A stretch of DNA of 64,000 nt from contig NZ_AP025285.1 in the NCBI RefSeq assembly GCF_023168405.1, positions 1 through 64,000 on the forward strand, given 5' to 3'. This document shows, piece by piece, positions 1 through 10,708 of this stretch. The position numbers and the translations under genes were made by a program. The notes beneath the pieces were generated by a model. The model did no database searches. It was not told where the DNA came from and saw only the letters and a program-made list of their open reading frames with translations. How positions within the stretch are numbered: position 1 is the first letter of the stretch; each line of letters begins with the position of its first letter. The stretch is from Leptogranulimonas caecicola (GTDB taxonomy: Bacteria; Actinomycetota; Coriobacteriia; Coriobacteriales; Atopobiaceae).

Positions 1-47
1 AAGTTTTCATCACCGGTGACCACTGAGCCACCTCATAGTTGTTACCG

Positions 48-77
48 TTGCCAAGTTTTCAACATGGGCTTTATAAT
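48..77 (+). promoter_or_regulatory. dnaA promoter with embedded DnaA-box-like site
   Basis: A perfect -10 box TATAAT lies at 72-77 and a -35-like TTGCCA at 48-53, giving an 18-base spacer. The spacer contains TTTTCAACA (56-64), the same 9-mer that occurs twice upstream of dnaB. A second near match, TTTTCATCA, lies at 4-12. A DnaA-binding site between -35 and -10 would fit autorepression of dnaA, which is known in other bacteria. The promoter call rests on sequence match only. Confidence 0.6.
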
Positions 78-100
78 GGCCATCCTAGGAGAAGGACGGA

Positions 101-1720
101 GTGAAGTTCATGGATGTATTACAAGCCTCGGATGCCCGGCTTTTATGGGAGGACGCGCGTTCTATTTTGCAGTCCCAAGGGGCTACTGAGCAGCTTTTAA
201 ATCTCATGGCTTCCTGCAATCCTTTAGCGCTCGAAGACAGTCAGCTGCAGCTGAGCATCCCTTCGAGCTTTGCTAACAGGCTCTTAGAGCGCGAGCGAGA
301 CCAGGTAGAAAAGGCGTTGAGCCAGGCAGCCTTTGAGCCCACCACTTTCATGATTGCTGGGGCTCAAGCCTCGTCGCCGGCACCTTCCGCCCCAGAGCCC
401 ACCGTGAATACTGCGGCCGCTCAGCCTCAACCGACTTTCACTCCCGCTGCCACTCCCTCGCCTCTTCCGCAGACCCTCGCTTCATCTCCTGCAACCCTGC
501 AGCCAGAGGCGCCGTCAAAGTTCAAGGCCAACCCCTCTTTTGGGGCTCAGACCTCGATGACCATGGAGCAGTGGCAGGCCTATCAGCGTCAGGCTTCTGT
601 GGCCGAGACTCCTGCGCCCCCTCAACCTGCAGCAGCGCAGGTGACCGAGGCTGCACCTAAAAACCCGCTGGTAGAGATTGCGGCCGAGAAAGACGCCACC
701 CTTACCTTCGACACTTTTGTGGAGGCCGAGGAAAACCGTTACGCCCTTCAGGCTGCAAAACAGGTGGCTAACGGCTCGCCCCAGTACAACCCCCTCTTCA
801 TCCACGGTAGCTCAGGCTTAGGTAAAACCCACCTGTTGCGTGCCATTCAAAACTACATTGCCGTGAACGACCCTTCCCGCCAATGCGTCTATCGCATCGC
901 CACCGACTTTCGCGATGACTACGTCAAGGCTATGCAGGGAGACCGCTCGGTAAAAGATGCACTTACCCGCAATTACCAAAACATCGACGTGTTGATCTTA
1001 GATGACATCCAACATATCGCCAACGCCCAAGGAACCATGGAGTTCTTCTTCGATACGTTCAATTACCTGATGAGCAACGGCAAGCAAGTGATTCTAGCTG
1101 CCGACGTTCCACCCGCAGAGATTGGCATGGATGAGCGCTATTCCAGCCGCATGAGTCAGGGTTTCTCGGTAGCTATACATACACCTACCTTGGAATTCAA
1201 GCGAGTACTCATAGAGACGTTTTATGAGCGCATGCATGCAGAGGGCATTCCTGGCACCCTTACTCGCGACGATCTAACTCTTATGGCAGATAGGGCTGGA
1301 GGAAACATCCGCTCTATCCGGGCTTTTGTACAAGATTGCCTGCTGCGCTCCACCCATCAAGAAAACGGGCGCCTGGAGCCAGCCGACATCATGGCCGCTG
1401 CTGCAGAGCGTTGGTCCCGCGAAGGCCTTCATATCTCTATCGAGGACATCCAGTCGCTGGTGCAGAGCACATACTCGGTATCGCGGCAGGATTTAGTGTC
1501 CAACAAGCGCAATAAAGAGATCGCCCAGCCACGCCATATCGCCATTTGGCTTTCGCGCGAGCTCACCGACTCTACACTGCAAGAGATCGGGCGCCATTTT
1601 GGTGGCCGCACCCATGCCACAGTGAAGCATTCCATCGCCTGGGTGGAGGAGACCATGGAGACCGACAGGCTCTTTCAAGACCGCGTCAACCGCCTGCGCG
1701 ATAGATTAGGAGGCTCATAA
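101..1720 (+). CDS. dnaA: Chromosomal replication initiator protein DnaA
   Basis: DnaA is the AAA+ ATPase that binds DnaA boxes at oriC, melts the origin and recruits the replicative helicase. The start is GTG at 101, preceded by an AGGAGAAGG ribosome site. Domain I covers about residues 1-80. A long Pro/Ala/Gln-rich linker (domain II) runs to about 195. The AAA+ core begins near LTFDTFV (about 200), with Walker A GSSGLGKTHLL near 236 and Walker B VLILDDIQ near 296. Domain IV carries the DNA-binding signature near residue 500. That signature reads GGRTHATVKH where most bacteria have GGRDHTTV/GGRDHSTV, so the Asp and the first Thr, both in DNA-contacting positions, are replaced. At 539 residues it is longer than average because of the linker. 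dnaN follows after a 261-base spacer that looks like the origin. Confidence 0.98.
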   Translation: MKFMDVLQASDARLLWEDARSILQSQGATEQLLNLMASCNPLALEDSQLQLSIPSSFANRLLERERDQVEKALSQAAFEPTTFMIAGAQASSPAPSAPEPTVNTAAAQPQPTFTPAATPSPLPQTLASSPATLQPEAPSKFKANPSFGAQTSMTMEQWQAYQRQASVAETPAPPQPAAAQVTEAAPKNPLVEIAAEKDATLTFDTFVEAEENRYALQAAKQVANGSPQYNPLFIHGSSGLGKTHLLRAIQNYIAVNDPSRQCVYRIATDFRDDYVKAMQGDRSVKDALTRNYQNIDVLILDDIQHIANAQGTMEFFFDTFNYLMSNGKQVILAADVPPAEIGMDERYSSRMSQGFSVAIHTPTLEFKRVLIETFYERMHAEGIPGTLTRDDLTLMADRAGGNIRSIRAFVQDCLLRSTHQENGRLEPADIMAAAAERWSREGLHISIEDIQSLVQSTYSVSRQDLVSNKRNKEIAQPRHIAIWLSRELTDSTLQEIGRHFGGRTHATVKHSIAWVEETMETDRLFQDRVNRLRDRLGGS

Positions 1721-1981
1721 AACCCCAGGTAAATGCCCTGGAAACTCGATGAGGACTTTCTCGACATCCCAGGTGCGAAAACCCTGAGAATGATGTTCAT
1801 AAACCGCATGTTTCTGTAGAGGATTTCCACGCGCTCTGAACTTCTGTAGAGAAAATCGAGAGTTTTAAACAGGGACGAATGTTCGCTTCACCGCAAGTAC
1901 GCTGGGAAAACAGAGGTTTTGAACATATCAACATGTCCTACTAATTACTACTAATTATTTTTTATTTATAAGGAGATAGTA
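1721..1981 (+). other. oriC: Probable chromosomal origin (oriC) in the dnaA-dnaN spacer
   Basis: Four DnaA-box-like 9-mers are visible: TTATGAACA (minus strand, 1794-1802), TTTTAAACA (1863-1871), TTTTGAACA (1917-1925) and ATATCAACA (1925-1933). All end in AACA instead of the canonical CACA. Immediately downstream, CTACTAATTA occurs twice in tandem (1938-1957), followed by an AT-rich run to about 1971. This order (boxes, CTACT-type triplets, AT-rich run, dnaN) resembles the basal unwinding system with DnaA-trios known from Bacillus subtilis. TTCTGTAGAG also occurs twice, at 1811 and 1841, 30 bases apart. No canonical TTATCCACA is present. Origin function is inferred from sequence and position. 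Confidence 0.65.
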
Positions 1982-3106
1982 ATGCGCTTTGACGTCAGCA
2001 AAACCACGCTCCAGGATGCTATCGCCATCGTCTCGAAGGCCACAGCCTCCGGCTCTACGCTCCCCATTCTCACCGGCATTCTTTTGAAGGCTGAGGAAGG
2101 CGAGCTTACGCTCCAGGCGACCGACTTGGATGTGTCGCTGCGCCACACCATTGCCGCCAACGTGCGCGAGTCTGGCTCTACCGTGGTCTCTGGCAAAATT
2201 CTGGCCAACCTGGTGAAAACCTTGCGCGGCTCCACTGTCTCCTTTGATTCCGATCACAATAGCATCCAGGTGAAATGCGGTAACTCCCGCTTCAATCTCA
2301 ATACGCTCAACCCAGTGGATTTCCCTGAGTTCCCTCAGATCGATCCCGAGAAGAGTGTGACTCTGCCGGTGGACACCTTGGCCGACATGGTCAATCGCGT
2401 GTACAAGATGACTTCTAAAGACCTTTCTCATCCTATCTTGGGCGGCATCTACCTTACAGTGGATGAGAATCTGGTGCGTCTGGTGGCTACCGACTCCTAC
2501 CGTTTGGCGGTCTGTGACACCAATGTAGAGACTTCTACGTTGACCGAGAGCTTCCAGGTGATCGTCTCTGGCAACGCGTTCCACGAGGCGCTCTCCACGT
2601 TCCCCTCTACCACCGATGACGGCAGCGCGGCAGAGGTGGTGTTGGGAGCCACTGATTCCCAAGTGAGCTTTAGGTGTGGCAATACCCTGTATGTGTCTCG
2701 CTGCATTGAGGGCAACTTCCCGGATTATCGCCAGCTTTTGCCCAGCTCCTGCACCACTTCGCTCACACCGCAGTTAGGGGAGTTGCAGGATGCGCTCAAA
2801 TGCGTCTCGGTAATGACCACTCAGAACCCCCGCGTGCGCTTTGACGTGGATGTGGATGGTGCTCGAGTGACGCTCTCTGCGGTCAACGCCGACATGGGCG
2901 ATGCGGTGGAGGTGTTGGAGGACATTGAAGTAGAGGGGCAGAACGTCTCCATTGGTCTCAATCATCGCTATGTCTCTGACTGCTTGGCAGCCCTGGGGGA
3001 CCGCGAGACGGTGTCCATCGAGCTTTTGGGTGAAATGCAGCCGGCTATCTTCAAGTCCTATGGTAAGCCCAACTACTTGCAGCTCATCATGCCCACGAGG
3101 CTCTAG
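1982..3106 (+). CDS. dnaN: DNA polymerase III beta subunit (sliding clamp)
   Basis: DnaN forms the ring-shaped dimer that tethers the replicative polymerase to DNA. It is 374 residues, the normal length for three repeated clamp domains. The N-terminus (MRFDVSKTTLQDAIAIVSKA) and the C-terminal ending (YLQLIMPTRL) are typical of the family, the latter being the conserved P(V/M)R end of the clamp. ATG 1982 follows AAGGAGAT at about 1970-1977. recF starts 3 bases after the stop, so the two are very likely cotranscribed. The AT-rich element in front of it doubles as its leader. Confidence 0.97.
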   Translation: MRFDVSKTTLQDAIAIVSKATASGSTLPILTGILLKAEEGELTLQATDLDVSLRHTIAANVRESGSTVVSGKILANLVKTLRGSTVSFDSDHNSIQVKCGNSRFNLNTLNPVDFPEFPQIDPEKSVTLPVDTLADMVNRVYKMTSKDLSHPILGGIYLTVDENLVRLVATDSYRLAVCDTNVETSTLTESFQVIVSGNAFHEALSTFPSTTDDGSAAEVVLGATDSQVSFRCGNTLYVSRCIEGNFPDYRQLLPSSCTTSLTPQLGELQDALKCVSVMTTQNPRVRFDVDVDGARVTLSAVNADMGDAVEVLEDIEVEGQNVSIGLNHRYVSDCLAALGDRETVSIELLGEMQPAIFKSYGKPNYLQLIMPTRL

Positions 3107-3109
3107 TCC

Positions 3110-4258
3110 ATGGGTCTTGTGCTCTCCTGTGCCACCCTCCTAGATTGGCGCTGTGCTCAGTCGCTTGAACTGGAGTTCTCTCCGGCCATGACGGTGCTCG
3201 CGGGGCCTAATGCCTATGGCAAGACCAACACAGTGGAGGCGCTCCAGCTTTTGACGGCTGGAGTGTCCTTTCGCCATCCCTCTCCTCGCGACTTGGTGCG
3301 CCAAGGAGCTGAGGTAGCCAAGGCGTCAGCGCGCCTTGAAGGAGACGGGCGCCTGTTGGATATGGCGGTGATTGCCAGTGAGAGCTCACGACGTTTCACG
3401 AGAAACGGTAAGGCGGTGCGTCCCTCAGAGATTCCGGGAACTCTGCTGTCTGTGCTCTTTAATCCTGATGACCTAGGGCTTGTAAAGGGGTCTGCCTCTG
3501 CACGCCGCGATGAGGTGGATGCCTTTGGCTCCCAGGCATCCCGAGCCTTTGCTCAGGTGGTGAAGACTTACAAGCGTTCCATCGAGCAGCGCAACCGGCT
3601 GCTCAAAGAGTCCCAGGTGGATATGGATCTCCTGGATGCCTGGGATGCTTCGGTGGCTGTGGGCGCCGGGACGCTGCTCTACCATCGCACGAGCCTGTTG
3701 GCGCGATTGGGCGAGCTGGTGTCTGGGGCTCATGAGGCAGTGGCTCCAGAGCGGCTGATCATTCGCTATGAGTCCAGCTTGGGGCCCTTGGAGGCAGGTT
3801 CTTCTCGGCAGGACCTCATCGAGCAGATGGCAGAGGCTCTCAAGGAATCTCGAGTCGAGGACCTACGCCGAGGGTTTACCACCAAAGGACCTCAGCGAGA
3901 TGATATTGGCTTTGAGTTGGATGGTCGGCCATTGCGCACCTTTGGGAGTCAAGGCCAACAGCGCACGGCGGTATTGGCCTGGAAGATGGCACAGGTGCGC
4001 TTTGCCCAGGAGGTGTTAGGACAAACGCCGCTTCTGCTTTTGGATGACGTCATGAGCGAGTTGGACGCCCATAGGCGCAAAGCGGTGAACGGACTGGTGG
4101 GCCAAGGAGTGCAGACAGTGGTCACCACTACGCACTTGGGCTATTTTGACCCGCAAATGCTGGCAGATGCGGCGGTGATCGAGTTTACGGGGAAGGGGGT
4201 TGCCCATGGAGTGGAGCGACGGCACCAACGAAGATCCGGAAGCTCTTGCGACCTATAG
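3110..4258 (+). CDS. recF: DNA replication and repair protein RecF
   Basis: RecF is an SMC-like ATPase that helps load RecA at single-strand gaps as part of the RecFOR pathway. The protein has a Walker A motif GPNAYGKTN near residue 32, an ABC-type signature around GSQGQQRTAVLA near 283 and a Walker B motif LLLLDDVMSELD near 307. Length (382 residues) is normal. The start ATG is 3 bases after the dnaN stop. The 3' end overlaps the start of the next gene by about 50 bases, indicating translational coupling. Confidence 0.95.
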   Translation: MGLVLSCATLLDWRCAQSLELEFSPAMTVLAGPNAYGKTNTVEALQLLTAGVSFRHPSPRDLVRQGAEVAKASARLEGDGRLLDMAVIASESSRRFTRNGKAVRPSEIPGTLLSVLFNPDDLGLVKGSASARRDEVDAFGSQASRAFAQVVKTYKRSIEQRNRLLKESQVDMDLLDAWDASVAVGAGTLLYHRTSLLARLGELVSGAHEAVAPERLIIRYESSLGPLEAGSSRQDLIEQMAEALKESRVEDLRRGFTTKGPQRDDIGFELDGRPLRTFGSQGQQRTAVLAWKMAQVRFAQEVLGQTPLLLLDDVMSELDAHRRKAVNGLVGQGVQTVVTTTHLGYFDPQMLADAAVIEFTGKGVAHGVERRHQRRSGSSCDL

Positions 4259-4781
4259 GCCCATGAGCGCCGTCTTGACTGGCTGCATGCAGTCGTTAGG
4301 TTATAAGTCTGGCAAGGTAAGCGCTGGTTGGGCGTGGAACAAAATCGCTGGCCCACGCGGTCGAGCCCATACCCGGGGCGTCTTCTTGCAAACTCAGGCA
4401 GCGCCTCGGCTGCCTCTGTTGCGCGTGTACCTGGACTCCTCGGTGCTCATTCAGGACTTCTCTACCGATCACTTGCTGTTCGAGCAGCGTCTCTCAGAAG
4501 TAGGACTCCCGGTAGAGCGCGTGGTGTTTCAGCTCTCTCGAACTGTGGGGGCTGCCCCACAAAATGGGGCTGAGGTGGCTATGGGCTTCTCGGCAGGAAA
4601 AAGAGCCGAGAAGCCCATATCATCCCAACCTGTGCCTTTAGAGTCGCTGCCGCCTTTGAGCGAGGAACAAAAGCAGTGGGCGGCTCTGATGACTTCAGGG
4701 CTTGATGGGGAACTGCGCGAAGCAGCGGTCAAAGCTATGGAAGCGAGTCTGCGGCGGTCGCAAAGAGAGCTCGAAGGATAG
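4206..4781 (+). CDS. dciA: DciA-family protein (DUF721), probable DnaB helicase loader or operator
   Basis: The N-terminal half (MSAVLTGCMQSLGYKSGKV, then AGWAWNKIAG and HTRGVFL) matches the DUF721/DciA family, which sits after recF in many actinobacteria. DciA is the ancestral partner of DnaB in bacteria that lack DnaC or DnaI. ATG 4206 is preferred because GGGGAAGGGGG lies just upstream; a TTG at 4200 is in the same frame. It overlaps the end of recF. The middle carries a low-complexity stretch (about residues 125-150, GFSAGKRAEKPISS) encoded by a perfect 14-bp inverted repeat containing two copies of the genome-wide TGCCGAGAA-type motif. The rest is acidic and probably helical. The family call is good; loader function is inferred from family knowledge. 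Confidence 0.8.
   Translation: MEWSDGTNEDPEALATYRPMSAVLTGCMQSLGYKSGKVSAGWAWNKIAGPRGRAHTRGVFLQTQAAPRLPLLRVYLDSSVLIQDFSTDHLLFEQRLSEVGLPVERVVFQLSRTVGAAPQNGAEVAMGFSAGKRAEKPISSQPVPLESLPPLSEEQKQWAALMTSGLDGELREAAVKAMEASLRRSQRELEG
4581..4618. repeat. Perfect inverted repeat of the uptake-signal-like motif inside dciA
   Basis: ATGGGCTTCTCGGC (4581-4594) is the exact reverse complement of GCCGAGAAGCCCAT (4605-4618), with a 10-base loop. It lies inside a coding region in a poorly conserved linker, so it is not a terminator of this gene. It is one of two inverted pairs of the motif in the window; the other is at 57998-58034. Confidence 0.85.
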
Positions 4782-4962
4782 AGGAGCCTCAAAAGCTTTG
4801 ATGGCGGCTTACATATTTATGGCTGTCAAAGACATTGAGCCGCTGTGAGCGCCACAAAAACGTAATAGGTATGGGGGATGGCATAGAGGGCTAATCGTGG
4901 CTACTAGATGCCTTCTGGTGCCCCTAGTGGCAAATGGCGGCCACAACCATTAAAATTGGTAA

Positions 4963-6930
<1,968 letters not shown>

Positions 6931-6947
6931 ACAGAGAGGTTTGACCT

Positions 6948-9794
6948 GTGGCAGATAACAAACGACCCGGCGATGGCGGGTTTGACGACGAGTTGGACTC
7001 CGGCGTCAACGAAGGCGATCTCTTTGAGGACGACGAGGTGCGCGAGGGTGCGGTAGGCCCCAACGACGACGTCGAGCTCGACGATCCCGAGGATAGCTCT
7101 GACTCTGACGACAATATTGACTATGATCTCACCGTGGAAGAAGACGGCGATGAGATGGGGGTGGAGCTCGATTCCATTGGCGACTCCACCACCGGCCTTC
7201 TGGCCGATGAGGGCGGCTCCCGCCTGGACCTTACCGACATTCACGGGGGAACCCTGAAACCCATCGACCTTCCCAGTGAGATGCAGACCAGCTTCATCGA
7301 GTATTCCATGTCGGTCATCGTGGCCCGCGCCTTGCCTGATGTGCGCGACGGCTTGAAGCCTGTGCACCGCCGCATCCTCTACGCCATGCTGGACTCCGGC
7401 GTGCTTCCCACCAAGCCTCACAAAAAGAGTGCCTGGACGGTGGGCGAGGTTATCGGCAAGTATCATCCCCATGGAGACTCAGCGGTCTACGACGCTATGG
7501 TGCGCCTGGCCCAGGACTTCTCCATGTCGGTGCCTCTTATCGACGGCCATGGCAACTTTGGCTCTGTGGATGGTGACCCCGCCGCTGCCATGCGTTACAC
7601 CGAGAGTCGCCTGGCAAAGCCTGCCATGGAGCTTCTGCGCGACCTCAACGACGACACAGTTGACTGGCAGCCCAACTACGACGAGTCCATCATGGAGCCC
7701 GCCGTGCTGCCTAGCCGTTTCCCCAACCTGCTGGTCAACGGCTCGTCGGGCATCGCGGTAGGCATGGCCACCAACATCACCCCTCACAACCTGGGCGAGG
7801 CTATCGACGCCACCTGCATGATGATCGATAATCCAGATGCCACGGTGGACGAGCTCATGAGCGTCATGCCTGGCCCGGACTTTCCCACCGGCGCCGTCAT
7901 TATGGGTGCCGAGGGCATCCGCGATTCCTATGAGACCGGCCGCGGCTCCATCTGCGTGCGTGCCAAGGCTCATGTGGAGAAGATCAAGGGCAACCGCCAG
8001 CGCATCGTCATCACCGAGATCCCCTATCAGGTGAACAAGGGTCTACTCCAAGAGAAAATCGCCAAGTTGGTGAACGACAAGGTGATCGAGGGTATCTCAG
8101 ACATGCGCGACGAGACCAACCGCAAGGGCATGCGCTTGGTCATCGACCTCAAAACCAATGTGGTGCCCGAGGTGGTGCTCAACAACCTTTATAAGCACAC
8201 CCAGCTCCAAACCACCTTTGGCGCCATCAATATCGCCCTGGTAGACGGTGTCCCCAAGACCCTCACCCTGCGCGAGATGATTGGCCACTACATCGACCAC
8301 CAGGTAGACGTGGTGACTCGTCGTACGCAGTACCGTCTCAAGAAGGCTCAAAAGGAGCTGCACGTACGTGAGGGCCTGCTTATCGCAGTGGACAACATCG
8401 ATGAGGTCGTCCACATCATCCGCAGCTCCTACTCCGACGCCGAGGTGCGCGAGCGCTTCAACGAGCGCTTTGGCCTGGACGAGGTTCAGTCCAACGCCAT
8501 TCTTGAGATGCGCTTGAAGCGCCTCACCGGCTTGGAGCGCGAGAAGCTGGTGGCAGACATCGAGCGTCTCAAAGAGGAGATCGCCTATCTGGAGAGCCTC
8601 TTGGCAGATCGCACCAAGCTTCTGGGTGTCATCAAGGATGAGATGCGCGAGATCAAGGATAAGTACGCTCGCCCTCGCCGCACCACCATCTCCAATGCGC
8701 CCATCACGCTCAACGTGGAGGATCTCATCGCCGACGAGGATATGGTCATCACCATCACCCACGCCGGCTATATCAAGCGCACCCCCGTGGCCGATTACCG
8801 CTCTCAAAAGCGTGGCGGCAAAGGCGTGCAGGGAGTCTCCCTCAAAGACAACGACTTTGTGGAGGAGCTCTTTGTAGCCTCCACCCACGACTATATTCTC
8901 TTCTTTACCAACCTGGGAAAGGTCTACCGCCTGAAGGTGCACGAGCTGCCCGTTGGCAGCCGCACTGCCAAAGGAACCCCGCTGGTAAACCTGCTGGATC
9001 TGGCTGATGGCGAGCACGCCACCTCGGTCTTTACCACCAGCGACTTCCCTGAGAGCGAGTATCTCATGTTTGCCACCGCCAAGGGCAATGTGAAGAAGAC
9101 GGCGCTCTCTGCCTATGACCGCACCCGTCGCGACGGCATGATCGCCATCAAGCTCAATGAGGGTGATCAGCTGGTCACCGTGCGTCGCGTCAAGGCGGGT
9201 GAGAAGGTTATCCTCACCTCCTCTGCCGGCAAGACCATCCTCTTCGACGAGTCCAAGGTGCGCCCCATGGGCCGTGCGGCCGCTGGCGTCAAGGGCATCG
9301 ACCTCAAGGGCGATGCCTCCATGCTGGGCATGGAAGTCTCCAATGGCAAGGGAGACCTCTTTGTCATTACCGAGAAAGGTTACGGCAAGCGCACGCCTGT
9401 CTCTGAGTACACCGAGCACAACCGCGGCGGTCAGGGCATCTTCACCATCCAGATGACCGCCAAGAAGGGTGATCTGGCTTCTGTCAAGGTGGTGGGCCCG
9501 CAGCACGAGCTCATGATCATGAGTCAGGAAGGCACTGTCATCCGCCTTAAGACCGCCGAGATCTCCCAGCTAGGCCGTGCCACTCAAGGCGTGAAGATCA
9601 TGAACGTCTCAGATGGAGACAGGATCACCTCGGTGGCCCGTATGGTTGCCGGCAAAGCCAAGGCCAAGAAGAAGGACGACGGCCAGGCGACCCTCTCGCT
9701 CACTATCGAGGATCCCTCGGCAGAGGACGAGTCCATCGACGTGGGTGGCGAGGAGTTCTACGACGAGTCGATCCTTGGGGATGACGAGGAATAG
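6948..9794 (+). CDS. gyrA: DNA gyrase subunit A with acidic N-terminal extension
   Basis: GyrA is the DNA breakage-reunion subunit. The family domain begins near residue 105 ([16 protein letters not shown]). The catalytic Tyr is in [10 protein letters not shown] near residue 216. The quinolone-resistance region reads [10 protein letters not shown], with Ser and Asp at the positions usually mutated in resistant strains. The GyrA box QKRGGKG near 619 marks this as gyrase rather than topoisomerase IV. Residues 1-100 are an Asp/Glu-rich, low-complexity extension ([19 protein letters not shown] and onward), absent from most GyrA proteins. The C-terminus is also acidic. The start is GTG 6948, and the acidic codons are continuous with the gene, so the extension is probably translated unless an internal start is used. 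Confidence 0.95.
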   Translation: MADNKRPGDGGFDDELDSGVNEGDLFEDDEVREGAVGPNDDVELDDPEDSSDSDDNIDYDLTVEEDGDEMGVELDSIGDSTTGLLADEGGSRLDLTDIHGGTLKPIDLPSEMQTSFIEYSMSVIVARALPDVRDGLKPVHRRILYAMLDSGVLPTKPHKKSAWTVGEVIGKYHPHGDSAVYDAMVRLAQDFSMSVPLIDGHGNFGSVDGDPAAAMRYTESRLAKPAMELLRDLNDDTVDWQPNYDESIMEPAVLPSRFPNLLVNGSSGIAVGMATNITPHNLGEAIDATCMMIDNPDATVDELMSVMPGPDFPTGAVIMGAEGIRDSYETGRGSICVRAKAHVEKIKGNRQRIVITEIPYQVNKGLLQEKIAKLVNDKVIEGISDMRDETNRKGMRLVIDLKTNVVPEVVLNNLYKHTQLQTTFGAINIALVDGVPKTLTLREMIGHYIDHQVDVVTRRTQYRLKKAQKELHVREGLLIAVDNIDEVVHIIRSSYSDAEVRERFNERFGLDEVQSNAILEMRLKRLTGLEREKLVADIERLKEEIAYLESLLADRTKLLGVIKDEMREIKDKYARPRRTTISNAPITLNVEDLIADEDMVITITHAGYIKRTPVADYRSQKRGGKGVQGVSLKDNDFVEELFVASTHDYILFFTNLGKVYRLKVHELPVGSRTAKGTPLVNLLDLADGEHATSVFTTSDFPESEYLMFATAKGNVKKTALSAYDRTRRDGMIAIKLNEGDQLVTVRRVKAGEKVILTSSAGKTILFDESKVRPMGRAAAGVKGIDLKGDASMLGMEVSNGKGDLFVITEKGYGKRTPVSEYTEHNRGGQGIFTIQMTAKKGDLASVKVVGPQHELMIMSQEGTVIRLKTAEISQLGRATQGVKIMNVSDGDRITSVARMVAGKAKAKKKDDGQATLSLTIEDPSAEDESIDVGGEEFYDESILGDDEE

Positions 9795-9821
9795 CTCTTA
9801 TCGGCAGCAATGACCGTTGAG

Positions 9822-9862
9822 GCACGCCTGGGCTTCTTTAATGAGGGTCGGGCGTGCTTTCT
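9822..9862 (+). terminator. Possible rho-independent terminator after gyrA
   Basis: GCACGCC (9822-9828) pairs with GGCGTGC (9851-9857), followed by TTTCTT. The 22-base loop makes it a weak candidate, but it lies right after gyrA and before the next promoter region. Confidence 0.45.
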
Positions 9863-9931
9863 TAATTTAGGGATTAGCACTTGGTGTAGGCTAATCAGTC
9901 ATAATTGGTATAGACCGGGGAGGAGGGTGCT

Positions 9932-10471
9932 ATGACGATGATTCGCGTAGATATCGAGACAGTGGTTATTGGCAATGGCCCCATGGCCTCCCTGGTGGTG
10001 CTCAAGCCGCGCAACAGCGGTTCACGCGCCTATGAGCCGCTGCCTATTCGCATTGGCATGATGGAGGCCTCGGCCATCGGTATGGGAGTGGAGAACCCGC
10101 ATTCCGACCGCCCTATGACCCATGACCTCTTACAGACCGCCATTCATGAGTTGGGTGCAACTATCACCAGCGTGGCCATCGTGGGCGTGGAGGGCACCAC
10201 GTTTTTTGCCGAGATAAACCTCACCTCTAAAGCCGGATATCATCTGTCGCTGGATGCTCGGCCAAGCGATGCGTTGGCATTGGCAGTACGTGCCAAAAGC
10301 CCTATCTTTGTGGCTGAGTCTGTGATGGCCACTGCCAGCTACCCGGACTTTGATGCAGTGAAGCGCGATCAGGACAGGCTTGATTTGGAAGCCTTTGACC
10401 GCTTTATCGACTCGCTTTCGCCAGAGGATTTCAGGGCTGCTCCGGGGGCTGCCCCAGGCAAGCAAAGCTAG
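9932..10471 (+). CDS. Bifunctional nuclease family protein (DUF151)
   Basis: This 179-residue protein has the DUF151/BFN fold signature: an N-terminal MVIG...VVVLK-type strand pattern, a central HDLL segment (residues 67-71), and the hallmark GYHLSLDARPSDALALAVRAKSPIFV near residues 105-130. Family members have been described as nucleases with DNase and RNase activity in plants, and are common near housekeeping genes in actinobacteria. The start ATG 9932 follows GGGGAGGAGGG. It stands alone between gyrA and the tRNA pair. The family call is confident; the enzymatic role in this organism is not shown by the sequence. Confidence 0.8.
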   Translation: MTMIRVDIETVVIGNGPMASLVVLKPRNSGSRAYEPLPIRIGMMEASAIGMGVENPHSDRPMTHDLLQTAIHELGATITSVAIVGVEGTTFFAEINLTSKAGYHLSLDARPSDALALAVRAKSPIFVAESVMATASYPDFDAVKRDQDRLDLEAFDRFIDSLSPEDFRAAPGAAPGKQS

Positions 10472-10527
10472 GCAAGCTTTTGGGTGGCCAGGGGTTTTGT
10501 GGTGAGTTTATCGGTGAAAAATACCTC

Positions 10528-10556
10528 TTGACGCACCCTAAGAACGCCATTAGTAT
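10528..10556 (+). promoter_or_regulatory. Promoter of the tRNA-Ile/tRNA-Ala unit
   Basis: TTGACG (10528-10533) and TAGTAT (10551-10556) are separated by exactly 17 bases. Transcription would start a few bases before the tRNA-Ile gene at 10570. This is one of the best sigma-70-type promoters in the window. Confidence 0.75.
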
Positions 10557-10569
10557 TGGTTCTTGCGTT

Positions 10570-10646
10570 GGGCCCATAGCTCAGTTGGTCAGAGCGTCCG
10601 GCTGATAACCGGGAGGTCACAAGTTCGAACCTTGTTGGGCCCACCA
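10570..10646 (+). tRNA. tRNA-Ile (GAT)
   Basis: The acceptor arm GGGCCCA pairs with TGGGCCC, the D-loop is AGCTCAGTTGGTCAGAGC, the anticodon loop CTGATAA gives GAT, the T-arm contains GTTCGAA, and CCA is encoded at 10644-10646. Confidence 0.95.
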
Positions 10647-10657
10647 TCTTTTCTGCG

Positions 10658-10701
10658 AATAACCGCCCCAGCGTGGCCGAGTCGCCGCTGGGGCGGTTAT
10701 T
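10658..10701 (+). terminator. Strong 16-bp hairpin between the two tRNA genes
   Basis: AATAACCGCCCCAGCG (10658-10673) and its exact complement (10686-10701) form a perfect 16-bp stem with a 12-base loop. A T-rich stretch lies before, not after, the stem. It could be a terminator, a processing signal or a remnant of the 16S-23S spacer in which these two tRNAs usually lie. Confidence 0.6.
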
Positions 10702-10708
10702 AATACGC

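Noticed and set aside
8097-9506. Long open frame on the minus strand (469 codons) opposite gyrA
   Set aside because: It is the shadow of gyrA codon usage; low-complexity His/Leu/Val/Gly-rich translation without domain character.
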